A stretch of 22,456 nucleotides of DNA from QHBQ01 sp038230695 (GCA_038230695.1 JBBRMT010000047.1:1-22456); one strand, 5' to 3'; positions 1 to 7,132 are shown, counted from the first letter of the stretch. Made by a program: numbers and translations. The notes: a model not told the origin generated them from the sequence alone.

Positions 1-1229
1 CTGCGGCTGCCGCCCGTGCCGCCCACAAGAAGGGCGCACGTAGCCTCGCCTTCCTGATGCCTACTCTAGCAGGGGCAAGTGTCAGTGCGGTAGCCCAGGC
101 CATAACCGAAGGCGCAATGATCGGCCTGATCAACCCCGATATATATAAGACCCGCGAAGGTGATGAGCAGAGCGACGTAGAGCAGATCATCATAGTTGGC
201 GATGGCAGCACGGAGATGAACGAAGGTGTACGCCGCGGCAAGATCATGGCTGAGGCAGCCAACTTTACCCGAAGCCTGGCCGAGGAGCCAGCTAACATCA
301 TGACTCCGGTGCGTCTGGCCGAGGAGGCCCGCAAGATGGTGGGTCAGCACAATAATCTGGAAATTACGGTGCTGGGCCGGGCCGAGATGGAAGCGAAGGG
401 CATGGGCAGCATCCTGGGAGTGGCCGCCGGTAGCCACACCGAGCCGCAGCTGATTGTAATCAGCTACAATGGCGGCAAAGGCGACGACAAGCGCAAAATT
501 GCGCTGGTGGGCAAGGGCATCACCTTCGACAGCGGCGGCACTTCGATTAAACCCGCGCAGGATATGCACTACATGAAATACGATATGTGCGGCGCGGCAG
601 CGGTTATCGGGGCGATGCAGGCAATTGCCGAGTTCGGCCCGGCCATTAACGTGATCGGCATTGGTTGCGCGGTGGAGAATATGCCCGGCGGGGGAGCGCA
701 ACGCCCAGGCGATGTAAGGCGGGCGATGAACGGCAAAACCATCGAGGTGCTGAACACTGATGCTGAGGGCCGCCTGGTGCTGGCCGACGGCGTACTCTAC
801 GCCCAGGAGCAGGGCGCAACCCATGTGGTGGACATCTGCACCCTGACCGGCGCAGCGGTTATAAGTCTGGGCCATGCCGCCGCCGCTTTGCTAGGCCAGC
901 CGCAAAGCTGGCTGGATCAGGTCAAGGTTGCTGCTGAGGAGTCGGGCGAGCGGGTCTGGCAGTTGCCGCTTTACAGCGAGTACCGTGAACAACTCAAGAG
1001 CAACATCGCTGACATTGCCAATGTCGGCGGGCGTGCTGCTGGCACGGCGATCGGGGCAATCTTCATCAAGGAGTTCATCGAAGAAAGCACCGAGTGGGCG
1101 CACCTCGACATCGCCGCAGTTGCCTACACCGAACACGACCTTCCCTACCTGCCCCACGGCTCGTCCGGCTACGGGGTTCGTACTATGACCAATCTGGTGT
1201 TGGATGTGGCGGATAGCGGGCAGAAGTAA
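1..1229 (+). CDS. pepA: Leucyl aminopeptidase (M17 family), 5' end cut off by window
   Basis: This is a cytosolic metallo-aminopeptidase that removes N-terminal residues from peptides. The reading frame is open from base 3, and the codons before the first ATG (57) encode plausible M17 sequence (AHKKGARSLAFLMP). The gene therefore starts outside the window, and ATG 57 is internal. The catalytic domain is complete. VGKGITFDSGG carries the metal/substrate Lys (codon 513) and Asp (codon 528), YDMCGAA gives the next metal Asp, and the family signature NTDAEGRL lies at 753-776. The C-terminal HGSSGYGVRT segment is also typical. It ends in TAA and is followed by a hairpin terminator facing the convergent degV gene. 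The family assignment is near certain. The exact substrate preference is not visible. Confidence 0.95.
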   Translation, partial: AAAARAAHKKGARSLAFLMPTLAGASVSAVAQAITEGAMIGLINPDIYKTREGDEQSDVEQIIIVGDGSTEMNEGVRRGKIMAEAANFTRSLAEEPANIMTPVRLAEEARKMVGQHNNLEITVLGRAEMEAKGMGSILGVAAGSHTEPQLIVISYNGGKGDDKRKIALVGKGITFDSGGTSIKPAQDMHYMKYDMCGAAAVIGAMQAIAEFGPAINVIGIGCAVENMPGGGAQRPGDVRRAMNGKTIEVLNTDAEGRLVLADGVLYAQEQGATHVVDICTLTGAAVISLGHAAAALLGQPQSWLDQVKVAAEESGERVWQLPLYSEYREQLKSNIADIANVGGRAAGTAIGAIFIKEFIEESTEWAHLDIAAVAYTEHDLPYLPHGSSGYGVRTMTNLVLDVADSGQK

Positions 1230-1254
1230 GCGCAGCCATCAGCTGATATTGCAG

Positions 1255-1292
1255 AGAAGCGCAACCCCCAGACGATAGGGCTGCGCTTCTTT
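1255..1292 (+). terminator. Intrinsic terminator of pepA
   Basis: A 13-bp stem (1255-1267 with 1278-1290, one G.U-type mismatch) encloses a 10-nt loop and ends in TTCTTT. It lies 25 bp after the pepA stop and 26 bp before the degV stop, so it separates convergent genes. The T-run is short, and there is no T-run in the minus direction, so the signal is mainly for pepA. Confidence 0.65.
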
Positions 1293-1318
1293 GTAATCTG
1301 AATCCTTCATCTCTTGCC

Positions 1319-2161
1319 TCAGTCGGTGTAATAAACCAGCCCCACCACCCCCGGCCCAGTGTGCGTACTTAGCACTGGACCGATGCCCACGATCTGGAAC
1401 TCGACCGGCTTGACCTGCTCTTTCACCATCGCTTCCATCTCGCTCACCTCCTGGGGGTTGTCCACCCCACCCAGCACTACGTGCGCGGGCTTGCCTGCAA
1501 CATCGTGGGCCATAATCTCGACCAGGCGTTGATCCGCCTTCTTCTTGCTACGTACCCGCTCCAATGCCTCGACCTGCCCATCCTTGATCTGCAGCAGCGG
1601 CTTGATGTTGAGCAGGCCACCGATGAACGCCGCCCCGCCGCCGATGCGGCCACCGCGCCGCAAGTATTCCAGCGTGTCCAGCGCGAGGATAATGTGCATC
1701 TTTGGCACCATCGCTTCGACCATCGCCACGATTTCGTCGTGGCTCTTGCCCTCTGCCACCGCCTCCGCCGCCCGCTGCACCAAGAAGCCCAGGCCCATAT
1801 AGGTGGAGAGGGTGTCAACTATGGAAATCTTGCACTGGGGGAAATCCTCGGCGGCTCTGAGGGCGCTTGAATAAGTGCCGCTGAACTTGCTGCCCAGCAG
1901 AATGGCGATGATGCTATCGCAGTTAGGCACAATCTCCTCGAACAGGGTGACAAAATCACCGATCGCAGGTTGCGAACTGGTGGGCAACTGTTTGGCTACC
2001 TTGAGGCGGCGGAGGAACTCCTCGCTGTTAATGTCCACCCCATCACGGAAGGTCTCATTGCCAAAGCTGAGGCTCAACGGCACCACCCTGATGCCATATT
2101 TCGCCACCACCTCGGCGGGCAGCGATGCGGTGCTATCGGTAACGATGCAGATGCCAGACAT
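1319..2161 (-). CDS. DegV family protein (FakB-like fatty-acid-binding)
   Basis: This is a 280-residue DegV/EDD-fold protein. Family members bind a fatty acid and, in Firmicutes, present it to the kinase FakA for phosphorylation. No fakA is seen in this window. The N-terminal TDSTASLP (8-15), TSSQP (61-65) and the C-terminal RRGGRIGGGAAFIGGLLNIKP stretch are family hallmarks that line the acyl-binding pocket. The ATG is preceded by a strong Shine-Dalgarno, GGAGG, and the length is normal for the family. It lies 97 bp downstream of the Cas4-motif gene on the same strand. A heptamer repeat array fills part of that gap, so co-transcription is possible but not shown. Fatty-acid specificity is unknown. 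Confidence 0.93.
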   Translation of the reverse strand: MSGICIVTDSTASLPAEVVAKYGIRVVPLSLSFGNETFRDGVDINSEEFLRRLKVAKQLPTSSQPAIGDFVTLFEEIVPNCDSIIAILLGSKFSGTYSSALRAAEDFPQCKISIVDTLSTYMGLGFLVQRAAEAVAEGKSHDEIVAMVEAMVPKMHIILALDTLEYLRRGGRIGGGAAFIGGLLNIKPLLQIKDGQVEALERVRSKKKADQRLVEIMAHDVAGKPAHVVLGGVDNPQEVSEMEAMVKEQVKPVEFQIVGIGPVLSTHTGPGVVGLVYYTD

Positions 2162-2176
2162 ATTTTCCTCCAGGGG

Positions 2177-2211
2177 CAGAAGGTAGAAGGTAGAAGGTAG
2201 AAGGTAGAATG
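2177..2211. repeat. Heptamer array, unit TAGAAGG x5
   Basis: Five consecutive 7-bp units (CAGAAGG, three TAGAAGG, TAGAATG) lie immediately upstream of the degV ribosome-binding site. The same word family recurs at 3157-3184 upstream of the translin gene. Confidence 0.9.
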
Positions 2212-2258
2212 AGTTAGAGGCTGCGTCCTTTGGGGCGGGCGGCGCTCACCCCAGCCGG

Positions 2259-2516
2259 TTACAGCACGGTAATCAGCAACCAGGCAAGCAACACTGCGCC
2301 CGCCAGCAACCAGAGCGCCTGCACCAGCTTCGTCTCGCGCTGCACATTGCGTACCAGCCGCCCATGCTGCTCATGGCCGCGTTCACCGGCGGCGGTGCGG
2401 CGGTCAGCAAGGTTGGCATCGCCCGTTTCGCCAACCACTTGATCGAGCCACCAGGCGCGGGAGCAGAACATATACTGGCCCAGTTCGCTGGCGCGGATGG
2501 TGCGTCGCTTACTCAT
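2259..2516 (-). CDS. Small membrane-anchored protein with Cas4/RecB-type N-terminal motif
   Basis: This 85-residue protein has no certain name. The start is ATG 2516, inside the end of the upstream translin gene (ATGAGTAA, 8-bp overlap), which suggests translational coupling. The N-terminus IRASELGQYMFCSRAWWL (residues 7-24, Cys18) matches the first helix and Cys motif of Cas4/Dna2/RecB-like PD-(D/E)XK nucleases. HEQHGR (48-53) resembles the His that follows in that fold. The acidic catalytic core of the nuclease is absent. Residues 64-85 form one hydrophobic helix that ends the protein. It could be a membrane-tethered remnant of a Cas4-like nuclease or a stable small family. The function is unknown. 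Confidence 0.72.
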   Translation of the reverse strand: MSKRRTIRASELGQYMFCSRAWWLDQVVGETGDANLADRRTAAGERGHEQHGRLVRNVQRETKLVQALWLLAGAVLLAWLLITVL

Positions 2517-3144
2517 GGTTCGCTTGCCGCAACGCGGCCTCAAGCTCCTGCTGGCGGGTAATCAGGGTTAGGTCGCCACGAGTGCGCTCCAGCACGCCCC
2601 GTGCCAGGTCGGTGTTGCGGCGCAGGCCATTGGTGATTGCATCGGGGTAGTCCACCGTCACCAGCAGGCTGTAGACATCCTCCATCAGCGCCAGCAACTC
2701 CTCGCAGCGGGCCAGGTTGCCGCCCTGCCGCACAATGTCGAGGATGTAGCGGCGCAATTCGCCGCTCATCTCCCCCAGTCCGTTTAGATATGGCGCGGGT
2801 TCGACCCCCACCGCGATATAGTCGGGCAATTCGTCGCCATAGACCGCCGCATAGGTAAGACGTGCCTCAGCGTACTCCTTCTGCGCGTCCTGCACGTAGC
2901 CCGCCCAATAGAGGTCGGGATAGTGGCTGATCAGCTGCTCACGGGTCGTGCCAATAATCGTCCCGGCCTGGGCCAGCAATTGCTCGGCCAGCGTGAAGTC
3001 GCCGCGATGCACTGCGCGGATGGCGTTGGCGCAGTGGCGGATACCCGCCCGCGAGTCGGACAGCGCCCGCTCCCGCGCCGCGTTCTTCTGCTCGAAGGTC
3101 GCGGTAATCGCATCGCCTATCTGCTGTACGCGGCTGCCCGGCAT
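2509..3144 (-). CDS. Translin/TRAX family predicted nucleic-acid-binding protein
   Basis: This 211-residue, all-helical protein matches the translin family (COG2178 type, common in archaea, occasional in Chloroflexota and sometimes mislabelled haloacid dehalogenase). Landmarks are SRAGIRHCANAIRAVHRGDF (31-50), YPDLYWAGYVQDAQKEYAEA (75-94), GLGEMSGELRR (122-132) and GLRRNTDLARGVLERTRGD (173-191). Translins bind RNA or ssDNA as octamers. The KEYAEA segment resembles the EYxEA acidic motif of the TRAX ribonuclease subunit. The ATG at 3144 has GGAG six bases upstream. A longer reading to 3225 runs through a heptamer repeat (FYLLHSTFYI) and is rejected. The gene overlaps the Cas4-motif gene by 8 bp. 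The family call is good; RNase activity is an inference. Confidence 0.85.
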   Translation of the reverse strand: MPGSRVQQIGDAITATFEQKNAARERALSDSRAGIRHCANAIRAVHRGDFTLAEQLLAQAGTIIGTTREQLISHYPDLYWAGYVQDAQKEYAEARLTYAAVYGDELPDYIAVGVEPAPYLNGLGEMSGELRRYILDIVRQGGNLARCEELLALMEDVYSLLVTVDYPDAITNGLRRNTDLARGVLERTRGDLTLITRQQELEAALRQANHE

Positions 3145-3156
3145 GGTTGCTCCAAT

Positions 3157-3184
3157 GTAGAAGGTAGAATGTAGAAGGTAGAAT
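3157..3184. repeat. Heptamer array, alternating GTAGAAG/GTAGAAT x4
   Basis: Four 7-bp units alternate between two variants, ending about 12 bp upstream of the translin start codon. They are related to the array at 2177-2211. Confidence 0.9.
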
Positions 3185-3250
3185 GTGGCGGCTTGCGGTT
3201 GGACGAGGCGATGAGGATCAGCCATTCCCTCGGCATCGTGCCATTACCAC

Positions 3251-3280
3251 AGCTGGGGGCTGAACCCCCCGACCCCCAGT
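3251..3280. repeat. 30-bp dispersed hairpin element, copy 1
   Basis: CTGGGGG (3253-3259) pairs with CCCCCAG (3273-3279). A second copy in the opposite orientation lies at 6807-6836, with 25 of 30 positions identical. Confidence 0.75.
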
Positions 3281-3316
3281 GTAACTTCACCGTTTTCCTT
3301 ATTTTGGCGCTTATGG

Positions 3317-3330
3317 GGGGATTTATCCCC
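3317..3330. repeat. Small palindrome GGGGAT-TT-ATCCCC
   Basis: A six-base stem with a TT loop lies just beyond the dedA stop. It resembles the GGATTTATCC core of the element at 12766-12789. No T-run follows on the minus strand, so it is not called a terminator. Confidence 0.6.
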
Positions 3331-3355
3331 TGGCTTACAGTTCGTGCTGATAATA

Positions 3356-4153
3356 CTACTTCGGGTTGCCGCCCGCAGCCTCGTCCTGCTGTTCCTTGAG
3401 GATGTCTTGCTTCAGCTTGGCCTTATCAGCGGGGCTGATCTTCCGGCTCTGCTCATCCTTCTGCTCCTGGGCAACATCGCGCTTCACTTCTTCGCCATAG
3501 TAGTCTACGCCCGCCGCTTTCGCCTTGCGCCGCCCCTGGATCTGGCTATAGACGAAGTAGGCAATTGCCAGCAGGATGAGCGCAAGGATAGGGTAATCGA
3601 GCCACTTCCAGTCCTTGCGGAACTGCACCCAGTTTGCGCCCAGGCCATAGCCCACTGCCGCCAAAGCCGCCGACCAGATGAACGAGCCGAGCAGGGTAAA
3701 GATGGCGAATCGGGGCAGGTTCATTCTGGCGATGCCGGCGGGCAGCGAGATGAAGGTACGCACCACCGGCAGCAGCCTTGAGAAGAAGGCGGTAGCTTCA
3801 CCGTATTTGGCAAAGAACTGCTCCGATTGGAATAGATGGTGTTCGTTTAGAAGAATGTAGCGGCCCCAGCGCATGATCAGCGGTCTGCCCCCGTAGTAGC
3901 CGACTGCATATGCGATTAGCGAACCAATCAAGCAGCCGATTGCGCCAAACAGCCCGCCCAGCAGCAGCGTCTGCACCAGACTTGCGCCGGTTGCCACCCC
4001 CAGGAACCAGCCCGCCAGCGGCATAATCAACTCGCTAGGGATGGGGATGCAGGCGCTTTCAATCGCCATCGCAATCACCACGCCTACCCAGCCGATGTTG
4101 CTGTAGAGCGTCTGCGCGAAGTTGACGATCGCATCTTCAAGACCTTGTGGCAA
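3356..4153 (-). CDS. DedA family membrane protein
   Basis: This 265-residue integral membrane protein is of the DedA/VTT family, whose members act as lipid transporters or scramblases and support membrane homeostasis. IESACIPIPSELIMPLAGWF (31-50) and FFSRLLPVVRTFISLPAG (123-140) are the re-entrant and Arg-containing family motifs. Further hydrophobic segments lie at about 62-88, 149-172 and 187-203. A charged, Lys/Glu/Gln-rich cytosolic tail of about 60 residues (206-265) is longer than in many homologues. The start is TTG, supported by AAAGGAG six bases upstream; no in-frame ATG fits as well. A clear promoter lies just upstream (4192-4220), so it is probably transcribed alone. Confidence 0.92.
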   Translation of the reverse strand: MPQGLEDAIVNFAQTLYSNIGWVGVVIAMAIESACIPIPSELIMPLAGWFLGVATGASLVQTLLLGGLFGAIGCLIGSLIAYAVGYYGGRPLIMRWGRYILLNEHHLFQSEQFFAKYGEATAFFSRLLPVVRTFISLPAGIARMNLPRFAIFTLLGSFIWSAALAAVGYGLGANWVQFRKDWKWLDYPILALILLAIAYFVYSQIQGRRKAKAAGVDYYGEEVKRDVAQEQKDEQSRKISPADKAKLKQDILKEQQDEAAGGNPK

Positions 4154-4191
4154 GTTTTTCTCCTTTAATATGTTGGTCAGGATTGCCGCAG

Positions 4192-4220
4192 ATTATACCA
4201 TATGCCATCCGCTGGCGCAA
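4192..4220 (-). promoter_or_regulatory. Promoter of the dedA-family gene
   Basis: On the minus strand TTGCGC (4220-4215), a 17-bp spacer and TATAAT (4197-4192) form a near-consensus sigma70-type promoter. It gives a leader of about 30 nt. The -35 box almost touches the stop codon of the upstream gene. Confidence 0.75.
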
Positions 4221-4222
4221 TT

Positions 4223-4648
4223 TCACAGCTTCTGCTCGTACATATCTATGAAGGTAACGCCGCGATCGGCCTGGTAGTCTATATCGAGGGTAACTCCCCA
4301 TTGCCCATCCTGGCTCTGGTAGACTATGGTGCGGTGGTCGGGCGTGGAGGCAACCTTGTCGCTCAACACTATCCAGCCCGTGCTGGTGAAGGTTTTTTGA
4401 TAGAAGGCGCTAATCTGCTTAAGGGTCGCGCCTTGCGTCTGTAGGTGCAGCTCGCTGCCGCTGCCGTTGTCTACTGACTGCGATACCTGAGCGCCGGGGT
4501 AGATTGGCAACTGAGGCGGCTTGGGACTGGGGTTGAAGAGCAGCACGTAGGCAGCCACCAGCGCCGCCAACCCCAGGCCGATAAGGATGAACATGGCAAG
4601 CCGCCGGTTTGTGGCTGTGGCGTTAACTGGTGGGCTGGATTTCACCAT
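4223..4648 (-). CDS. Membrane-anchored hypothetical protein
   Basis: This 141-residue protein has no named family I can assign. The ATG at 4648 lies inside the 3' end of the pyrophosphatase gene (26-bp overlap, different frame) with AAGAAGG seven bases upstream; a GTG one codon later is an alternative. A longer upstream reading is a shadow of ppa. Residues 17-38 form one membrane helix after a short positive N-terminus, so the rest is probably outside. The outer domain has the pattern PQLPIYPGAQ...FYQKTFTSTGW...WGVTLDIDY. This short-peptide style (YPGA, then FY.....GW) recurs in exported proteins of Chloroflexota. Overlap with ppa implies one transcript. Confidence 0.82.
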   Translation of the reverse strand: MVKSSPPVNATATNRRLAMFILIGLGLAALVAAYVLLFNPSPKPPQLPIYPGAQVSQSVDNGSGSELHLQTQGATLKQISAFYQKTFTSTGWIVLSDKVASTPDHRTIVYQSQDGQWGVTLDIDYQADRGVTFIDMYEQKL

Positions 4649-5180
4649 TTGCAACCTTCTTCTTGTAGAGGTCAATCGCGTAATTGATGCGATCCCAGGC
4701 AACCTCGCGGCCTTCCCAACCCTTTGCTTCGGTGGTGATGCCCTCAAGATCCTTGTAAACACTGAAGAAGTGGGTTACTTCCTTCATGTAGTAAGGGGGC
4801 AGCGAAGCGAGGTCATGGAACTCAGCAAAGTAGGGGTCGCGCTCCAGCACTGCCAGGATCTTGTCGTCATGCTGGCCGTGGTCAATCAGGTGGAAGATAC
4901 CGACCGGACGGGCCTCCACGATGCAGCCGGGGAAGGTGGGATTGTTGGTCAGCACCAGCACATCGAGCGGGTCGCCATCGTCATAGTAAGTTTGGGGAAC
5001 GAGGCCATAATCGCCGGGGTAGTATACGGAAGCGTGCAGCACGCGGTCGAGCTTGATCGCGCCGGTGGGCTTGTGCAACTCATACTTCATGTTGCTGCCA
5101 CGCGGGATCTCCACCACCACGTTGATCACTTGCGGCGCTCGCCCTTCGGGACCGGGCGCAAGATCGTGCCATAGGTTCAT
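4623..5180 (-). CDS. ppa: Inorganic pyrophosphatase (family I)
   Basis: This cytosolic enzyme hydrolyses pyrophosphate to two phosphates and pulls biosynthetic reactions forward. The 185-residue length is typical. The signature DDGDPLDVLV (67-76) supplies the metal-binding aspartates D68, D70 and D73. The IPRGSNMKYELHK region (25-37) and YYPGDYG (53-59) carry other active-site Lys, Glu and Tyr residues. The ATG at 5180 has GGAGGG seven bases upstream. An upstream extension in frame would run through the promoter and is rejected. The promoter is at 5219-5248, and its -35 lies in a tandem repeat unit. Confidence 0.95.
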   Translation of the reverse strand: MNLWHDLAPGPEGRAPQVINVVVEIPRGSNMKYELHKPTGAIKLDRVLHASVYYPGDYGLVPQTYYDDGDPLDVLVLTNNPTFPGCIVEARPVGIFHLIDHGQHDDKILAVLERDPYFAEFHDLASLPPYYMKEVTHFFSVYKDLEGITTEAKGWEGREVAWDRINYAIDLYKKKVANGEIQPTS

Positions 5181-5218
5181 GCTTATACCCTCCTCGTCGA
5201 ACATCCAGATGTTAGGCG

Positions 5219-5248
5219 AGTATAGCACAGCGCCGCGCCTTGCTGCAA
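5219..5248 (-). promoter_or_regulatory. Promoter of ppa
   Basis: On the minus strand TTGCAG (5248-5243), an 18-bp spacer and TATACT (5224-5219) match sigma70-type boxes. The -35 is part of repeat copy 1 (5232-5251). Confidence 0.65.
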
Positions 5249-5373
5249 GTTACCCCCTTGGTATGGGCGAACCGTCATTCGCCCTGCTGTGCCGCGCCTT
5301 GCTGCAAGTTGCCCAGTCAATCGGTAGGGACGAACAATGGTTCGCCCTGCTATGCTGCGCTCCCCTGCAAGTT
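5232..5373. repeat. Tandem repeat of about 59-63 bp, three cores, with GGGCGAA hairpins
   Basis: The core GCCGCGCCTTGCTGCAAGTT occurs at 5232-5251 and exactly again at 5291-5310, with a diverged third copy at 5354-5373. Between the cores lie hairpins of the GTAGGGGC family: GGGCGAA...TTCGCCC (5265-5284), and AGGGACGAAC...GTTCGCCCT (about 5326-5348, with one bulged base). Confidence 0.85.
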
Positions 5374-5401
5374 GCCTCCGCCGCTGCGATTGTGGTAAAA
5401 T
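5372..5401 (+). promoter_or_regulatory. Possible promoter of the kinase/phosphatase gene
   Basis: TTGCCT (5372-5377), an 18-bp spacer and TAAAAT (5396-5401) lie 31 bp before the start codon. It is a moderate match. The -35 overlaps the end of the last repeat copy. Confidence 0.4.
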
Positions 5402-5432
5402 AGCGAACAGCTATATTATATCAGGAGCAACC

Positions 5433-6740
5433 ATGTCCCGCACCATCGAGATTGATCCCCGCACCCTGCTCATCCTGGTTGGCGTATCGGGCGGCGGCAA
5501 GAGTACCCTCGTGCGCCGCTTCTTCCCCGAAACCGCAATCGTCGCTACCGACCGTTGCCGGGCGCTTATCTCCGACGATGAGGGCAACCAGGCGGTCTCC
5601 GGCCCCGCCTTCGAGCTATTCTACAGCATCATTGACAAGCGGCTGGCGCTGGGGCGCACCACGGTGGCCGATAGCACCGCGCTAAGGGCCGAGTATCGCA
5701 TTGCGCTGCGTGAGCTTGCCCGCAAGCACAACTTTGCCGCCATAGTTATCGCCTTCGATGTGCCACAGGAGCTTGCCAACCAGCGCGATCGCCTTCGCAG
5801 TCGCAGTGTCGGCCCCCTGGTGATTCACCGCCAGAGCGATGCTTTTCGCAATTCGCTGCCGCTGCTCGATGGTGAGGGCATGGATGCGGTTTATACCCTC
5901 GGCCCTACTGACCTGGATACGCTGGAAATCAAGGTGCGCGACATCACTGCAGGTGGCAACGGCCCGTTCGACTTCATTGGCGATGTGCATGGCTGTGCCG
6001 ACGAACTAGAGGAACTGCTCAAGCAACTCGGCTATGTCAATACCGCCCAGCTCACCTACATCCACCCCGAAGGCCGCCGCGTTGTGTTCATTGGCGACAT
6101 CACCGACCGGGGGCCGCGTAGCATCGAAGCCTTCCGTATCGTCCTCAATATGGTGGGGGCGGGCAGCGCGATATTCACCCCCGGCAACCACTGCAACAAG
6201 CTGATGCGATGGTTGATGGGCCGCACGGTGCGCGTTGGCTTCGGCATGGAAACGACTATCGCGGAGTTCAACTCGCTACCCATTGCCGAGTGCGAGGAGT
6301 TCCGCCAGCAGGTTATTGCCCTGGTAAGCAAATCGCCCGCATATCTAATGCTCGATAGCGGGCGGGTGGTGGCCTGTCATGCGGGCATCAAGGAAGATAT
6401 GATCGGGCGACAGGGCCGGGATGTGGAATCCATGTGCTTGTATGGCGATACTACCGGCGAAACCACCCCCGAAGGTCTGCCGGTGCGCCGCGACTGGGCA
6501 GCCAACTATCGTGGCAGCCATTTTATCGTCTACGGCCACACGCCGGTACGCACGCCGCAGATCCGCAACAACACCATCAATATTGACCAGGGTTGCGCCT
6601 TTGGTGGCTGGCTGACTGCTTTCCGCTGGCCGGAGCGGGCCATCGTGCAGGTGCCAGCCGCTCAGGTCTACTACAACCACCATCTACCCGCGTTGGGTCA
6701 GGAGCAACGCTTCGGCCCTGAAGCGCTCATTCCACGCTGA
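5433..6740 (+). CDS. Polynucleotide kinase-phosphatase-like protein (P-loop kinase + metallophosphatase)
   Basis: This 435-residue fusion has two domains. Residues 10-170 are a P-loop kinase with Walker A GVSGGGKST (17-25), similar to the 5'-OH polynucleotide kinase domain of bacterial Pnkp. Residues 180-400 are a PPP-type metallophosphatase with GDVHG (183-187), GDITDRGP (221-228), GNHC (251-254), ACHAG and VYGHTP. In Pnkp these domains heal RNA ends (5' kinase, 2',3'-phosphatase). The third Pnkp domain, the ligase/adenylyltransferase, is missing, and no hen1 or ligase gene is nearby. The ATG at 5433 has AGGAG six bases upstream. It is followed by a long intergenic stretch, so it is probably monocistronic. 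The domain calls are solid. The true substrate (RNA end, nucleotide or protein) is uncertain. Confidence 0.87.
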   Translation: MSRTIEIDPRTLLILVGVSGGGKSTLVRRFFPETAIVATDRCRALISDDEGNQAVSGPAFELFYSIIDKRLALGRTTVADSTALRAEYRIALRELARKHNFAAIVIAFDVPQELANQRDRLRSRSVGPLVIHRQSDAFRNSLPLLDGEGMDAVYTLGPTDLDTLEIKVRDITAGGNGPFDFIGDVHGCADELEELLKQLGYVNTAQLTYIHPEGRRVVFIGDITDRGPRSIEAFRIVLNMVGAGSAIFTPGNHCNKLMRWLMGRTVRVGFGMETTIAEFNSLPIAECEEFRQQVIALVSKSPAYLMLDSGRVVACHAGIKEDMIGRQGRDVESMCLYGDTTGETTPEGLPVRRDWAANYRGSHFIVYGHTPVRTPQIRNNTINIDQGCAFGGWLTAFRWPERAIVQVPAAQVYYNHHLPALGQEQRFGPEALIPR

Positions 6741-6806
6741 ATTGCAGAACGTAAAGACTTATGCTAAATGCCTGTAAGCATTAAGCCAGGAATAGGTTGG
6801 GGAGTA

Positions 6807-6836
6807 GTTGGGGGTCTGCGGGTTCAGCCCCTAGCT
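6807..6836. repeat. 30-bp dispersed hairpin element, copy 2 (inverted)
   Basis: The reverse complement matches 3251-3280 at 25 of 30 positions, including the conserved GGGGCTGAACCC and GACCCCCA blocks. Confidence 0.7.
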
Positions 6837-6970
6837 GCTGACCAGCACCAATGCTGAAGGTGAGCAATTCGGTCAGGTTATCAATGTGATCGGCGCTACA
6901 CTTAAGCCCAGTATTGACGTAATGCTGCAACTGAGGGCTTATACCATTTCCAGCAGGTTATGCAGTAGAT

Positions 6971-6994
6971 GTAGGGGCGTGATGAATCACGTCC
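6971..6994. repeat. GTAGGGGC-family hairpin
   Basis: GTAGGGGCG opens the element. CGTGAT (6978-6983) pairs with ATCACG (6986-6991). Confidence 0.7.
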
Positions 6995-7132
6995 TGGTGC
7001 AGAGCCAACAATGCTGATTTTACCGCACCATCTACCAGATTTGGTATCACCCCCAGACCCCCTGAATCATCTCTGGTTTTCTTAGCTTGATGCCCATAGA
7101 GTGGATTGCACTCACCAGATGGAGGAACATTG

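Larger units (their letters stand above)
6741..7132. other. 392-bp intergenic region with repeat elements, no gene seen
   Basis: No credible ORF on either strand. It holds a weak hairpin after the stop (about 6758-6785), the inverted copy of the 30-bp element (6807-6836), a long-loop inverted repeat TAAGCCC...GGGCTTA (6903-6941) and a GTAGGGGC hairpin (6971-6994). The bases just before the regulator gene show no convincing promoter, although one must lie here. Confidence 0.6.

Noticed and set aside
66..875. Long antisense ORF (269 codons) opposite the aminopeptidase
   Set aside because: The + frame has complete M17 motifs. The antisense protein is His/Ala-rich with no recognisable domain, typical of a shadow frame in GC-rich DNA.
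3145..3225. N-terminal extension of the translin protein
   Set aside because: It translates the heptamer array into FYLLHSTFYI. The ATG at 3144 has a good Shine-Dalgarno and begins the conserved domain.
5232..5373. CRISPR-like array
   Set aside because: Only three imperfect cores with related hairpins between them. The spacers are not unique and no cas operon is near; the Cas4-motif protein at 2259 is far away and lacks the catalytic core.
6741..7132. Riboswitch or small RNA upstream of the Lrp-type gene
   Set aside because: The inverted repeats seen belong to dispersed elements or have loops too long to be convincing, and no known riboswitch core was recognised.
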